A stretch of DNA of 64,000 nt. It comes from an uncultured Gammaproteobacteria bacterium. GTDB taxonomy: Bacteria > Pseudomonadota > Gammaproteobacteria > PS1 > Pseudothioglobaceae. How positions within the stretch are numbered: position 1 is the stretch's first letter; every line of letters starts with the position of its first letter. This document shows, in pieces, positions 28,422-38,412 of the stretch. A program made the position numbers and the translations under genes. The notes under the pieces were generated by a model. The model did no database searches and was not told the origin of the DNA. It saw nothing but the letters and a program-made list of their open reading frames with translations. The DNA lies in assembly GCA_902556205.1 (NCBI GenBank), contig CACDVH010000003.1, positions 121,513 through 185,512 of the forward strand, written 5' to 3'.

Positions 28422-28448
28422 TTTATAGTAACAAAAACTGAGTGTCAA
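28422..28448 (-). promoter_or_regulatory. Sigma-70 promoter of small membrane protein 2
   Basis: TTGACA (28443-28448), a 15-base spacer and TATAAA (28422-28427) on the minus strand, identical in boxes and spacing to copy 1. Confidence 0.7.
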
Positions 28449-28533
28449 GTTTTATTGATGAAAAAAAGCTAAAAATTAAGCAAAAATGACTATAAATAGC
28501 TATAAAGTTGCAAAAAAACAACAAAAAATGCTT

Positions 28534-29376
28534 TCAAATTGTCACAGATAAGAAAATCCCTGCAAATGCAGTCATACCAATGTAATTGTTATGGATAAAA
28601 GCCTTGAAATACTGATCATTTTGGCGTTTTTTCATCAAAAATTGATGATAAATCATGAGGCAACCAATAATAATTAATGAAAAATAGTAAATTTGACCTA
28701 AATTAAAGGTATTTCCTATTCCAAAAAATATCAAAATAAGTAGGAATTGTAAGAATGTAATGATAATCTGGTCATACTTTTTAAAAAGAATTGCTGTCGA
28801 CTTTACACCAATTTTTAAGTCCTCTTCTCGATCAGCCATTGCATAAAGAGTATCGTAAATCAGAGTCCAGACTATGGATCCAATGAAAATAAGTCCTGCC
28901 TCTATTGCTATGGTTCCGGTTTGTGCGGCAAATGCCATAGGAATGCTCATTCCAAATGCCGCCCCCAAAACTAATTGCGGTAGGCTAGTCCATCTTTTAG
29001 TAAACGGATAAATTGCGGCCAAACTAGCCGCTATTAAAGACAGCTGTAATGTTAATAGGTTTGTTTGTAAAACTAAAATAAGTGCAAGTAGTAGAAGTAT
29101 GATAAATAATATTAATGCGGATCTTGATGAAATCTCACCTGATGTAATTGGTCTGTTTTGTGTTCTTTTGACATGTTTGTCAATATCTTGATCAGCATAA
29201 TCATTAATTACGCAGCCCGCACTTCTCATCACCACAACTCCTAGTGTAAAAATAATCAATAAATCCAAGTCTGGCCATCCATCTGCACTCAGGAATAGCG
29301 CCCAATAGGTTGGCCATAAGAGTAATAATGAGCCAATAGGCTTATCTAGTCTCATCAGTCGTATGTATGCATTCAT
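28534..29376 (-). CDS. ubiA: 4-hydroxybenzoate octaprenyltransferase
   Basis: UbiA is the inner-membrane prenyltransferase of ubiquinone synthesis, attaching the polyprenyl chain to 4-hydroxybenzoate. Both aspartate motifs are present: NDYADQDIDKHVKRTQNRP (residues about 58-76) and DTLYAMADREEDLKIG in the second half. Around eight membrane spans and 280 residues fit the family. Its start overlaps the end of the pseudouridine synthase gene by 4 bases, placing it last in the mnmG-rsmG-tatD-rluC-ubiA run. Confidence 0.94.
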   Translation of the reverse strand: MNAYIRLMRLDKPIGSLLLLWPTYWALFLSADGWPDLDLLIIFTLGVVVMRSAGCVINDYADQDIDKHVKRTQNRPITSGEISSRSALILFIILLLLALILVLQTNLLTLQLSLIAASLAAIYPFTKRWTSLPQLVLGAAFGMSIPMAFAAQTGTIAIEAGLIFIGSIVWTLIYDTLYAMADREEDLKIGVKSTAILFKKYDQIIITFLQFLLILIFFGIGNTFNLGQIYYFSLIIIGCLMIYHQFLMKKRQNDQYFKAFIHNNYIGMTAFAGIFLSVTI

Positions 29377-30296
29377 AGTTTTTTAAGAAATGCTTCTAAA
29401 TCAGCTGGCAAAGGCGCACTTACTTTTTGAATCTCATTTGTTAAGGGGTTTGTAAAAGTTAGTGTCTTCGCATGCAAGAATAGACGATTTAGACCTTTCT
29501 TTTTCATAAATTGATCAAAAGCTGCATCACCATACTTATCATCTTGTGCAACTGGATGGCCGACAAACTTTGCATGAACGCGAATTTGATGGGTTCTGCC
29601 GGTTTCTATTGATGCCTCGACGAGTGATGCATTGAACTCACCTAATTCAAAGTTCTTTATGGGATGAAAGTGACTCAGAGAATCCTTTCCTTTTGAATCG
29701 ATAACACTGTATCTGGAATTTTGATAAATGGGCGCATCAATAGTATGCCTTTTCTTGCTCCATGTATCTTTGACTAGTGCTGTATATCTTTTTTCTAACT
29801 GATGACTAACTAACTGCTCATGCAATGACTTCAGGACTGACCTTTTTTTTGCAAGAAGCAAGCATCCAGAAGTCGAACGATCGAGCCGGTGAACAAGCTC
29901 TATTGGTTCCTTATATTGTGATTTAAGTGCTTCGATAATTCCAACACTAATCCCACTTCCGCCATGAACTGCCATGCCATGGATTTTATTGATTATTAGC
30001 AATCCCTTGTCCTCATAAAGCACCGAATTCTCAAGGGTCTTTAACAAACCTTGTGAAGGCTTAATCTCTTTTTCAGTTGAAGTTCTTATGGGCGGTATTC
30101 GAATCAAATCCTCAGCTTTAAGCTTATAATCAGCTTTCTTTCTGCCTTTATTTACTCTAACCTCGCCCTTTCGAATGATGCGATAAATTCTGGATCTGGG
30201 AACACCCTTGAGTTGCTTAATTAAATAATTATCAAGTCTTTGACCCACAGAAAAGTCATCAACAGTTACAAACCTAGGAGCATCATGGGTAGTCAT
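29373..30296 (-). CDS. rluC: 23S rRNA pseudouridine synthase RluC-type
   Basis: A 307-residue RluA-family pseudouridine synthase. An N-terminal S4 RNA-binding domain (about 14-75, VGQRLDNYLIKQLKGVPRSR) precedes the catalytic domain, whose active-site aspartate is in HRLDRSTSGCLLLAKK. The motif ETGRTHQIRVHAKFVGHP completes the site. RluC modifies U955, U2504 and U2580 in E. coli 23S rRNA; RluD is the alternative but pattern and length favour RluC. It starts 5 bases beyond the tatD stop and overlaps ubiA. Confidence 0.9.
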   Translation of the reverse strand: MTTHDAPRFVTVDDFSVGQRLDNYLIKQLKGVPRSRIYRIIRKGEVRVNKGRKKADYKLKAEDLIRIPPIRTSTEKEIKPSQGLLKTLENSVLYEDKGLLIINKIHGMAVHGGSGISVGIIEALKSQYKEPIELVHRLDRSTSGCLLLAKKRSVLKSLHEQLVSHQLEKRYTALVKDTWSKKRHTIDAPIYQNSRYSVIDSKGKDSLSHFHPIKNFELGEFNASLVEASIETGRTHQIRVHAKFVGHPVAQDDKYGDAAFDQFMKKKGLNRLFLHAKTLTFTNPLTNEIQKVSAPLPADLEAFLKKL

Positions 30297-30300
30297 AAAC

Positions 30301-31071
30301 TCAGGAGAAAAACAACTGATTAAAATTTTGAGTTGTTAATTTTGCAATCTCTCCAATAGTTGTATTACGAATCTCAGCAAGCTTTTCAGCAACATAATAA
30401 GTATAAGCTGGACTATTTGGCTTGCCCCTGTATGGGACAGGTGTTAGGTAGGGAGAATCTGTTTCTATCAAAATTCGATCATCGGGAATTTGTTTTGCCA
30501 CTTCCCTTAAGTCTTGAGCACTTTTAAAGGTCAGAATGCCAGAAAAAGAAATGTAGAACCCTAAATCTAGAGCCGCTTTAGCAGTCTCCAAGTCCTCAGC
30601 GAAACAATGCATAACCCCTTTTTCTGCTCTTTCACTAGATAGAATATCAATTGTGTCATCTTTTGAATCTCTCATATGAATAATCATTGGCTTCCCTGAC
30701 TTATTAGATGCGGAAATATGTCTTCTAAACCTATCTCTCTGCCAATCAGCTTCATTCTTTCTCACATGAAAATAATCTAAACCTGTCTCACCAATTGCAA
30801 TGACAGTGTCACTATTAGCAAACTCTAGGAGTTCTTCTACAGATGGGTCTTTGCCATCTATCTCTGTTGGATGAACACCAACGGAACAGTAGATGTTTGG
30901 GTAAGATTTTGATAGGTTATGAACTTCATCAAAATGCTCTAAATCAATACAAACACAAAGAAACTTAGTCACTGAAAGGTCACCAGCGTGCTTTAGCATT
31001 GACTCAATACTTCCGCCAAATGCATTAAGGTCTAGACGATCAATATGGCAATGAGAATCAACTATTTGCAT
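30301..31071 (-). CDS. TatD-family metal-dependent hydrolase
   Basis: A 256-residue TIM-barrel metal hydrolase. The metal ligands show as DSHCHIDRL at the start, GETGLDYFH, IIHMRDS and ETDSPYLTPVPYRGKPN near the end. TatD-type proteins are 3'-5' DNA exonucleases linked with DNA repair and D-aminoacyl-tRNA quality control. The sequence is close to the YcfH/TatD group. Part of the rsmG-tatD-rluC operon with 7 bases to rsmG. Confidence 0.9.
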   Translation of the reverse strand: MQIVDSHCHIDRLDLNAFGGSIESMLKHAGDLSVTKFLCVCIDLEHFDEVHNLSKSYPNIYCSVGVHPTEIDGKDPSVEELLEFANSDTVIAIGETGLDYFHVRKNEADWQRDRFRRHISASNKSGKPMIIHMRDSKDDTIDILSSERAEKGVMHCFAEDLETAKAALDLGFYISFSGILTFKSAQDLREVAKQIPDDRILIETDSPYLTPVPYRGKPNSPAYTYYVAEKLAEIRNTTIGEIAKLTTQNFNQLFFS

Positions 31072-31078
31072 ATCAAAA

Positions 31079-31690
31079 TTATATATTAATTTCTAAAAGT
31101 GATCTCTTATCTGAGACAAATGGAACCTTTAAGGAGTGAATTATAAAACTTAAATTCTTAAGATTTTCTTGTTGAATATTATCACCCTTCATAAGCAAAT
31201 AACGTCCATTCCTGGAAATCAGATGATGAGTTTTTTCAATTGTATCAACCCCAGAAGAAAAAGCTCTTGATACTATTTGCTGAAATGGCTCTTCATAGTT
31301 AAAATTTTCAACTCTGTTATTGACTACAGTTAAGTTTTCCAATGATAACTCTGTTTTAACTGTCTGCATAAAGCGGCATTTTTTTCCAACACTATCGATT
31401 GTAAATACTTTAGTTTTTGGTTTCATAATTGCGATAACAATTCCAGGCAAACCAGCGCCGGAGCCAACATCTAGTAGCAGTCCAGGCTGAATAAAATTTA
31501 CTATTGAGAGACTATCTAAAAAATGCTTTTTAATTGATTCAATAGGGTCGCGTATTGCACTAAGATTGTAAACCTGATTCCATTTTTCAATAAGCTTATG
31601 ATAGGCTAGGAGTTGATCAACTTGATAATCTGAAAGAGATATATCCATAAGCTCTGCACCCTCACAAAGCAACCTTTCTAGTTCACTCAC
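31079..31690 (-). CDS. rsmG: 16S rRNA m7G527 methyltransferase RsmG
   Basis: RsmG (GidB) methylates G527 of 16S rRNA with SAM. The Rossmann SAM motif is [16 protein letters not shown], preceded by [20 protein letters not shown], the typical start of the GidB family. At 203 residues it is normal. It overlaps the end of mnmG by 4 bases, the widespread gidA-gidB pair. Confidence 0.95.
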   Translation of the reverse strand: MSELERLLCEGAELMDISLSDYQVDQLLAYHKLIEKWNQVYNLSAIRDPIESIKKHFLDSLSIVNFIQPGLLLDVGSGAGLPGIVIAIMKPKTKVFTIDSVGKKCRFMQTVKTELSLENLTVVNNRVENFNYEEPFQQIVSRAFSSGVDTIEKTHHLISRNGRYLLMKGDNIQQENLKNLSFIIHSLKVPFVSDKRSLLEINI

Positions 31691-33558
31691 GAATGCGTTT
31701 TATAAGTTTTTAGAAATACAAGTAATATCGAAATTGATGCAGGAGTTACGCCTTGAATTCTGCTTGCCTGGCCTATTGTTTCAGGCTTAAACTGATTCAG
31801 CTTTTGTCTCACTTCATTTGATAGTGCTTTAATTTCGTTATAGTCAATATTTGAAGAGAGCTTTGTATTTTCATTTTTACGATATTTTTCAATTTCGTCT
31901 AACTGTCTTTTAATATAGCCCTCGTACTTAATTTGGTTCTCCACTTGCTCAATAATCAATTTATCTTCTAAAAAAGGCTTAGCTTTTTCAATCTTGCTTA
32001 GCAATTTATAGTTGATATTTGGTCTTTTAAGCAAAGCTTCAAGGCTATATTCATGACTTAATTTTATTCCCAGAACCTCTTCCGCTTGACTGTCATCAGA
32101 TTGAATCCAAAAAGACTTTAACCGTTTCTTTTCATTGGCAACTTGCTCATACTTCCCATTAAAAGCCTGCCAGCGAAGGTCATCGATAAGCCCTAACTCT
32201 CTAGCCTGGGGCGTTAATCTCTCATCTGCATTGTCTTCTCTAAGCAATAGTCTGTATTCTGCCCTTGAGGTAAACATCCTATATGGTTCTGTTGCTCCTT
32301 TGGTCGTTAAGTCATCAACCATGACTCCAATATAGGACTCATCTCTCTTAGGAATCCATGGATTCTTTTCTTGAACCTGAAGAGCAGCGTTTATTCCTGC
32401 AAGCAATCCTTGGGCAGCGGCCTCTTCATATCCCGTTGTTCCATTAATTTGTCCTGCAAAGAATAAACCAGATATTTTCTTGACTTCTAATGTCTGTTTT
32501 AAACCCCTTGGATCAAAAAAATCGTATTCAATTGCGTATCCAGGGCGAATTATCTTGGCATTTTCAAAACCCTTAATTGAGTTCACAAACTCTTCTTGAA
32601 CCTCGTAAGGCAATGAAGTCGAGATGCCATTTGGATAAACCTCATGAGTAGTTAATCCCTCAGGCTCAACAAATATTTGATGAGAATCCCGTTCAGCAAA
32701 CCTAACAACTTTATCCTCTATTGATGGGCAATATCTTGGACCAACACCTTCAATTTTGCCACTAAAAAGGGGTGAGTCTTTCAACCCATTACTAATGAAT
32801 TCGTGGGTTTTTGAGTTTGTATGGGTAATAAAACAAGGTATCTGTTCAGGATGATCGGTTACTTTGCCTAAAAAAGAAAAACTAGGTAATGGATTATCGC
32901 CCTCTTGTTTTTGAAGAACATTAAAATTAATGGTTCTTCCATCAAGTCTTGGTGGAGTTCCTGTTTTAAGCCTCCCAACTCCCAAATCATAGGATCTTAA
33001 TCTCTTAGATAAGATATTAGCAGGAGCATCTCCTGCCCTGCCGCCTTGATAGTTTTGTTGACCAATATGAATTATGCCGCCTAAAAATGTACCTGAGGTA
33101 AGAATCACTTTATCTGCAAAAAACTCAAGTCCCATTTGAGTGATTACACCTTTCACTCGATTATTTTCAAGAATTAAATCATCGACTGGTTGCTGAAATA
33201 TTGTTAAATTTTCTTGATTTTCAACTATCTCCCTGATGCAGGCTTTATAAAGTAGTCTGTCTGCTTGAGCTCTAGTGGCCCTAACTGCTGGTCCTTTTGA
33301 TGCATTTAGAGTTCTAAACTGAATACCTGATAAATCGATTGCATGCGCCATTGAACCGCCCATGGCATCAATCTCTTTTACAAGATGTCCTTTGCCTATT
33401 CCACCAATAGCGGGATTACAACTCATCTGACCAATAGTCTCTATATTGTGAGTGATCAACAACGTATCTACGCCCATTCTCGCTGAAGCAAGTGCGGCCT
33501 CAGTTCCAGCATGACCGCCTCCAACAACAATGACTGGATAATATTTACTTTGTTTCAT
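31687..33558 (-). CDS. mnmG: tRNA U34 carboxymethylaminomethyl-modifying enzyme MnmG
   Basis: MnmG (GidA) with MnmE installs the cmnm5 group on wobble uridine of certain tRNAs, using FAD, NADH and methylene-THF. The FAD site is [19 protein letters not shown] at the N-terminus; [11 protein letters not shown] and [14 protein letters not shown] mark further conserved positions, and the C-terminal helical domain ends with [19 protein letters not shown] place the start at the ATG at 33558 ([10 protein letters not shown]); a TTG six codons further upstream is also possible but adds residues not seen in the family. A terminator for the previous gene lies just upstream, so the operon starts here. Confidence 0.95.
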   Translation of the reverse strand: MKQSKYYPVIVVGGGHAGTEAALASARMGVDTLLITHNIETIGQMSCNPAIGGIGKGHLVKEIDAMGGSMAHAIDLSGIQFRTLNASKGPAVRATRAQADRLLYKACIREIVENQENLTIFQQPVDDLILENNRVKGVITQMGLEFFADKVILTSGTFLGGIIHIGQQNYQGGRAGDAPANILSKRLRSYDLGVGRLKTGTPPRLDGRTINFNVLQKQEGDNPLPSFSFLGKVTDHPEQIPCFITHTNSKTHEFISNGLKDSPLFSGKIEGVGPRYCPSIEDKVVRFAERDSHQIFVEPEGLTTHEVYPNGISTSLPYEVQEEFVNSIKGFENAKIIRPGYAIEYDFFDPRGLKQTLEVKKISGLFFAGQINGTTGYEEAAAQGLLAGINAALQVQEKNPWIPKRDESYIGVMVDDLTTKGATEPYRMFTSRAEYRLLLREDNADERLTPQARELGLIDDLRWQAFNGKYEQVANEKKRLKSFWIQSDDSQAEEVLGIKLSHEYSLEALLKRPNINYKLLSKIEKAKPFLEDKLIIEQVENQIKYEGYIKRQLDEIEKYRKNENTKLSSNIDYNEIKALSNEVRQKLNQFKPETIGQASRIQGVTPASISILLVFLKTYKTHS

Positions 33559-33577
33559 TCTCAATACAAATCTCAAT

Positions 33578-33604
33578 AAAAAAGGGCCCGATAAATCGGA
33601 CCCT
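33578..33604 (-). terminator. Terminator after fructose-bisphosphate aldolase
   Basis: On the minus strand GGTCCGAT pairs with ATCGGGCC (one G-U pair) and runs into CCCTTTTTTA. It closes the tkt-gap-pgk-pyk-fba operon 63 bases after the aldolase stop. Confidence 0.85.
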
Positions 33605-33666
33605 CAATTATACGCCTTAAGGCTAAGACTTGATAAATTTAGTCATCGCTAGAGTTCTAAGCAATA

Positions 33667-34728
33667 TTAATACTTATAACCCGCCTCAAATAAAGTCTCT
33701 TGAGATGAAGGCTGAGAGCCTGCAACGTAGTCTCCTGTTGAGGCTTCTGAATTAGCTTGACATCTTGCCAATAAAGCTTGCTGACCGGCTGCAATATTCT
33801 CTCCTTTCCAGGCTTGTAAACACGATTGTTGCAGTGCTCTTCCATAAGAGAATGTCAAACTAGTAGCGCTCTTATGCTCTATGCTATTCATAGTATTTAA
33901 ATAAACAGAGGCGTCTTCCTCAGTTAGGCCTCCTGATAGGAACATGATTCCAGGCACTGCAGCGGGGACACATCGATTCATTGTCCTAACTGTCATCTTG
34001 GCAACTTCTTCAGAACCAGCTTTATTTTTATTGTCAGCTCCAGAAACTGTCATAGAAGGCTTTAATAATGTTCCTTCTAAAAATACTTTGTTTTCTGAAC
34101 AAGCCTTATAAACCTCAACAAGAACTTTTTCCTGAACCTCTGCAGTCGTTTCAATCGTATGGTCACCATCCATAAGAATTTCAGGCTCAATGATTGGTAC
34201 AAGTCCAGATTCTTGACAAATCTTGGCATACCTTGCAAGGCCCCAAGCGTTCTCTCTAATTGCAAGATCAGTTGGGCAGCCATCAGCAGTAATTTGAAGA
34301 ACTGCACGCCATTTAGCAAATCTAGCTCCCTGCTTATAATATTCAGCCGTTCTCTCTGCTAGTCCTTCCAAACCTTTACACCAAGTTTCGACCTCATGTC
34401 CTCCAGCCAGAGGACTAAGACCTTTATCTACCTTGATTCCAGGAATAATTCCCAACTTGTTTATTTTCGAAACCATTGTCTCGCCGTCTAAGTGCTTTTG
34501 ATAAAGTGTCTCCTCAAACAAAATAGCACCACTAATATACTTCCCGAGCCCTTCTGTTGTAAAAAGCATGCCACGGTATGCCTGACGGTTTTCTTCATTA
34601 TTTTCTACATTAATTCCAGCAAGTCGCTTTCCAATTGTTGGAGTAGATTCATCAACAGCTAGCAAGCCCTTACCTCTAGCAGCAAGTTGATTTGCTGTTT
34701 GCTTTAACTCTTCTTGATTATTTACCAT
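33667..34728 (-). CDS. Class I fructose-bisphosphate aldolase
   Basis: A Schiff-base (class I) aldolase of the plant/animal type, about 353 residues, which joins DHAP and G3P to fructose-1,6-bisphosphate or the reverse. Landmarks are LLAVDESTPTIGKRL near the N-terminus, GIKVDKGLSPLAGGHEV, the AKWRAVLQI segment and the Schiff-base lysine region LEGTLLKPSMTVSG. I take the ATG at 34728 because AGGTG lies 6 bases before it; a GTG three codons upstream overlaps that ribosome site. It is last in the operon, before a strong terminator. No metal-dependent (class II) aldolase is in the window. Confidence 0.93.
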   Translation of the reverse strand: MVNNQEELKQTANQLAARGKGLLAVDESTPTIGKRLAGINVENNEENRQAYRGMLFTTEGLGKYISGAILFEETLYQKHLDGETMVSKINKLGIIPGIKVDKGLSPLAGGHEVETWCKGLEGLAERTAEYYKQGARFAKWRAVLQITADGCPTDLAIRENAWGLARYAKICQESGLVPIIEPEILMDGDHTIETTAEVQEKVLVEVYKACSENKVFLEGTLLKPSMTVSGADNKNKAGSEEVAKMTVRTMNRCVPAAVPGIMFLSGGLTEEDASVYLNTMNSIEHKSATSLTFSYGRALQQSCLQAWKGENIAAGQQALLARCQANSEASTGDYVAGSQPSSQETLFEAGYKY

Positions 34729-34752
34729 ATTGTTCACCTTTTTTATTTTCTA

Positions 34753-36198
34753 TTAATAATTTCCATCACCGACACGCAGAATTTTCATCAGATTTGTACC
34801 CCCTGATTTATCTTTATGCATCCCTTTTGTTACAATAACAATGTCTTTATCAACCACCACTGACTTACTAAGAAGGTTTTCTATTACCTTACTATTTACA
34901 TCATTCCAATCATCAGCACTATTTTTTTCTATATAACAAGGATAGACTCCTCTGTAAATCGTCACTTTTTTTAAAGTTTTATAGTTATCCGACATTGCAA
35001 AAATTGAAATGTTTGAACTTATTCTTGACATCCAAAGTGCAGTTTTTCCAGTTTGAGTAAGTGTGGCAACTACTTTAGCGCCTAGATGATTAGCTGCATA
35101 CATTGAACTCATGGCTATAGTCTCATCAATACCCTCAAAATCTTCATGAAGCCTATGATGCGAAACTTTTGCTTTTGGACTCTTCTCAGCTTCTAGACAT
35201 ACATCACTCATTGTCTTTACTGCCTTAACAGGATATGCACCAACTGCAGTCTCTGCAGATAGCATGACTGCATCTGTCCCGTCAAGTACTGCATTTGCAA
35301 CATCAAAAACTTCTGCCCTTGTTGGGATAGGATTAACAATCATTGATTCAAGCATTTGTGTAGCAGTAATAACAAATCTATCGTTTGCTCTTGCTAACAA
35401 TATGAGTCTTTTTTGTTGAGCAGGTAATTGTGGATCTCCAATTTCGACACCTAAATCACCGCGTGCCACCATAATTCCAGCAGATTCTTGAATGATATCA
35501 GTAATGACATCATCCTCTAATGACTCAGCTCTTTCAATTTTTGCAATAACGCTTGCATTTGAGCCTGCTTCCGCTAAAAGCCTTTTAGTTTCTCTAACGT
35601 CATCTGCATTGACTGGGAAAGAAATTGCCACATAATCAGCATCTGCTTTAGCCGCTGTAATAATATCTTTTTTGTCTTTTGCAGTCAGTGCACTTGCACT
35701 CAAACCCCCACCACGTAAATTAATACCTTTGTTATTTGAGAGTAATCCGCCCTGAATAACCCGAGTTTTTATTTTTTTTCCAGATATTTGTTCAACCTGA
35801 AGAATTATCTTTCCATCATCAAGAAGAAGTGTGTTTCCCATGCTCAAATCATTTGGAAGCTGCTTATAGGCAAGCCCAACAGACTTTTGATCCCCAGCAT
35901 CCTCAGCTAGGCCAGCATCGAGAGTAAACTGATCACCTTTTTTAAGTTCAATCTTTTCTGACTTAAACGAAGCAATTCTAATCTTTGGACCTTGCAAGTC
36001 CATCATTAACCCAATAAAAACATCATTCTCTTCTTCGTATTGCCTTATCTGAGCAATTCGTGCAAGATGCTCTTTTTCATTGTTATGCGAAAAATTTATA
36101 CGCACAACATTGACTCCTGCATCCAAAATACCTTTTAATGTATCTGGTTCGTCAGTTGAGGGGCCAAGAGTGGCCAAAATTTTAGTTCTTCTAATCAT
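34753..36198 (-). CDS. pyk: Pyruvate kinase
   Basis: A 481-residue pyruvate kinase, converting PEP and ADP to pyruvate and ATP. Visible motifs are [26 protein letters not shown], the metal and substrate site [13 protein letters not shown], and [11 protein letters not shown], followed by the family signature around [10 protein letters not shown]. The B domain and C-terminal regulatory domain are complete. It overlaps pgk by 8 bases. Its presence beside gluconeogenic genes implies control against the PEP synthase encoded divergently at 40.7 kb. Confidence 0.95.
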   Translation of the reverse strand: MIRRTKILATLGPSTDEPDTLKGILDAGVNVVRINFSHNNEKEHLARIAQIRQYEEENDVFIGLMMDLQGPKIRIASFKSEKIELKKGDQFTLDAGLAEDAGDQKSVGLAYKQLPNDLSMGNTLLLDDGKIILQVEQISGKKIKTRVIQGGLLSNNKGINLRGGGLSASALTAKDKKDIITAAKADADYVAISFPVNADDVRETKRLLAEAGSNASVIAKIERAESLEDDVITDIIQESAGIMVARGDLGVEIGDPQLPAQQKRLILLARANDRFVITATQMLESMIVNPIPTRAEVFDVANAVLDGTDAVMLSAETAVGAYPVKAVKTMSDVCLEAEKSPKAKVSHHRLHEDFEGIDETIAMSSMYAANHLGAKVVATLTQTGKTALWMSRISSNISIFAMSDNYKTLKKVTIYRGVYPCYIEKNSADDWNDVNSKVIENLLSKSVVVDKDIVIVTKGMHKDKSGGTNLMKILRVGDGNY

Positions 36199-37363
36199 CG
36201 GATGACTGCATTCTGCTCTCTAGAATCTCAACAACTGGAAGTTTTTTTCCCTCAAGGAACTCCAAGAATGCCCCACCCCCAGTAGAAATATAAGATATCT
36301 TATCTTCAATATTAAATTTATCTACCGCAGCCAAGGTATCGCCTCCACCTGCAATTGAAAAGGCATCAGAGTCTGCAATTGCTCGTGCCATATCCTCAGT
36401 CCCTCTTGAAAACTGATCGAATTCAAAAACACCGACTGGACCATTCCATACAATTGTTCCTGCATTACGCATAATCTCACAAAGCTCAGAAGTTGAATTT
36501 GGACCAATATCAAAAATCATATCATCTGGTGCCACTGAACCCGAATTTTTCGTTTCTGCAGTTGCAAATTCAGAGAACTCTTTGCCACAAACAACATCTC
36601 CAGGAATAGGTATTTGACAATGTTCCATTAATGACTGTGCTGTTGGAATAAGATCATGCTCACATAGTGATTGGCCAACACTATTACCTTGAGCAGCAAT
36701 AAATGTATTTGCAATACCACCCCCCACTACAAGCTGATCAACAACCTTTGAAAGTGCATCCAATACTGTTAGTTTTGTTGACACTTTTGAACCTCCAACT
36801 ACCGCAACCATTGGCCTCTTAGGATTATCAAGCGCCTTACCAAGAGCTTCCAGCTCTCCCACTAAAAGTGGCCCCGCACAGGATACTGGTGCAAACTCAG
36901 TCACACCATAGGTTGAAGCATGGGCCCTATGTGCAGTTCCAAATGCATCTTGAACACAAATGTCACAAAGGGAGGCCATTTTTTTTGATAACCCTTCGTC
37001 GTTTTCTTTTTCACCCTCATTAAATCTTACATTTTCACAAAGAACGATATCTCCATTCTCCATTTCAATACCATCAAGCCAATTTGTCTCGAGTCTCACC
37101 TTTTGACCTAACAGTTTTGAAAGATGATCGGCCACTGGTTGGAGCGAGAATTTCTCTTCAAACTCGCCTGCATTCGGCCTTCCAAGATGTGATGTAATCA
37201 TCACTTTGGCTCCAGCTTTCGTTGCATAAAGAATTGTGGGCAATGAGGCAACAATTCTTTTATCACTTGTTACTTCACCATTTTTTATTGGAACATTTAA
37301 ATCTTGTCTAATTAAGACTTTCTTACCGTTTAGATCTAAATCAGTCATCTTGAGTAAATTCAT
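36191..37363 (-). CDS. pgk: Phosphoglycerate kinase
   Basis: PGK interconverts 1,3-bisphosphoglycerate and 3-phosphoglycerate with ADP/ATP. The N-terminal [18 protein letters not shown], the [12 protein letters not shown] segment and the nucleotide-binding [13 protein letters not shown] and [15 protein letters not shown] are all present. The start is the ATG at 37363: GGAG lies 7 bases upstream, and homologous E. coli Pgk begins at the same point relative to KMTDLDL. The TTG four codons upstream would swallow the ribosome site. It is 28 bases downstream of gap. Confidence 0.96.
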   Translation of the reverse strand: MNLLKMTDLDLNGKKVLIRQDLNVPIKNGEVTSDKRIVASLPTILYATKAGAKVMITSHLGRPNAGEFEEKFSLQPVADHLSKLLGQKVRLETNWLDGIEMENGDIVLCENVRFNEGEKENDEGLSKKMASLCDICVQDAFGTAHRAHASTYGVTEFAPVSCAGPLLVGELEALGKALDNPKRPMVAVVGGSKVSTKLTVLDALSKVVDQLVVGGGIANTFIAAQGNSVGQSLCEHDLIPTAQSLMEHCQIPIPGDVVCGKEFSEFATAETKNSGSVAPDDMIFDIGPNSTSELCEIMRNAGTIVWNGPVGVFEFDQFSRGTEDMARAIADSDAFSIAGGGDTLAAVDKFNIEDKISYISTGGGAFLEFLEGKKLPVVEILESRMQSSDD

Positions 37364-37391
37364 CAAATGCTCCAACTAATTAGAAACAATA

Positions 37392-38390
37392 CTATTGTGA
37401 AATATGTCCAGCTAAACGAAGTAAATTACAGGTGTAGCTGTACTCGTTGTCATACCATGAAACCATCTTAACAAAGGTATCATCCATTGACATTCCTGCC
37501 TCTGCATCAAAAGTTGAAGCACAAGTGCTACCAACAAAATCTGTAGATACAACCTTCTCATCTGTATAGCCTAAAACACCCTTCATCGAGCCCTCAGCGG
37601 CTGACTTCATAGCCTCACAAATTGCGTCATAATCCGATGCACTATTGAGCTCCGCAGTTAGATCAACTACAGAGACATCAGACGTGGGAATTCTAAATGC
37701 CATTCCAGTCAACTTTCCATTTAACTCAGGTAAAACCTTACCAACTGCTTTAGCTGCTCCAGTTGAAGAGGGAATGATGTTTTCCAAAATACCTCTTCCG
37801 CCACGCCAATCTTTCATTGATGGTCCGTCCACAGGTTTTTGTGATGCTGTTGCTGCATGAACTGTTGTCATTAATCCACGTTTAATTCCCCATTCATCAT
37901 TAAGAACCTTTGCGATTGGAGCCAAACAGTTGGTTGTACATGATGCAGCTGAAATTATTGACTGGCCATCATATGCATCATGATTAACGCCATAAACAAA
38001 CATCGGCGTACTATCTTTAGATGGGGCAGACTGTATTACTTTTTTCGCGCCGGCATCAATGTGAGCTTGACAGCCTTCTTCTGTTAAGAAAAAACCAGTG
38101 CAGTCGATGACAAGGTCTGCGCCAATTTCATCCCACTTAAGATCCGCTGGATTACGCTCGGCAGTGAGACGAATTTTTTTTCCATCGATAACAAAATTAT
38201 TGCCTTCAACTAAAACTTCTTTACCAAAGCGCCCATGAACCGAATCATATTTGAGCATATAAGAAAGGTAATCATTATCAAGAAGGTCATTTACACCTAC
38301 TACTTCTAGATTTTCAAAATCCCTATCGATTGCGCGAAATACCATTCTTCCGATTCTACCAAAACCATTAATACCAACCTTAATTGTCAT
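37392..38390 (-). CDS. gap: Glyceraldehyde-3-phosphate dehydrogenase, type I
   Basis: A 332-residue NAD(P)-dependent GAPDH. The Rossmann start is [17 protein letters not shown] and the catalytic cysteine lies in [17 protein letters not shown]. Residue 33-34 region reads VGVNDLLD: the Asp favours NAD over NADP. Third gene from the 5' end in the central carbon operon (22 bases after tkt). Confidence 0.96.
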   Translation of the reverse strand: MTIKVGINGFGRIGRMVFRAIDRDFENLEVVGVNDLLDNDYLSYMLKYDSVHGRFGKEVLVEGNNFVIDGKKIRLTAERNPADLKWDEIGADLVIDCTGFFLTEEGCQAHIDAGAKKVIQSAPSKDSTPMFVYGVNHDAYDGQSIISAASCTTNCLAPIAKVLNDEWGIKRGLMTTVHAATASQKPVDGPSMKDWRGGRGILENIIPSSTGAAKAVGKVLPELNGKLTGMAFRIPTSDVSVVDLTAELNSASDYDAICEAMKSAAEGSMKGVLGYTDEKVVSTDFVGSTCASTFDAEAGMSMDDTFVKMVSWYDNEYSYTCNLLRLAGHISQ

Positions 38391-38412
38391 TTCAAACTCC
38401 TAAAAAAATTAA

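Larger units (their letters stand above)
27671..28448 (-). repeat. Tandem duplication of a complete one-gene transcription unit
   Basis: Unit 1 (27671-28015) and unit 2 (28106-28448) have the same order of terminator, coding region, ribosome site, leader hairpin and promoter. Short stretches outside the coding regions are also alike, for example the GAGCTAATATG just after each terminator. About 90 bases of unrelated DNA separate them (28016-28105). The copies have diverged considerably, so the duplication is old and kept by selection. Confidence 0.8.

Noticed and set aside
31687..33576. TTG start for MnmG six codons upstream
   Set aside because: The added residues (RFVLR) are not part of the family N-terminus, while the ATG at 33558 is directly before the FAD-binding strand.
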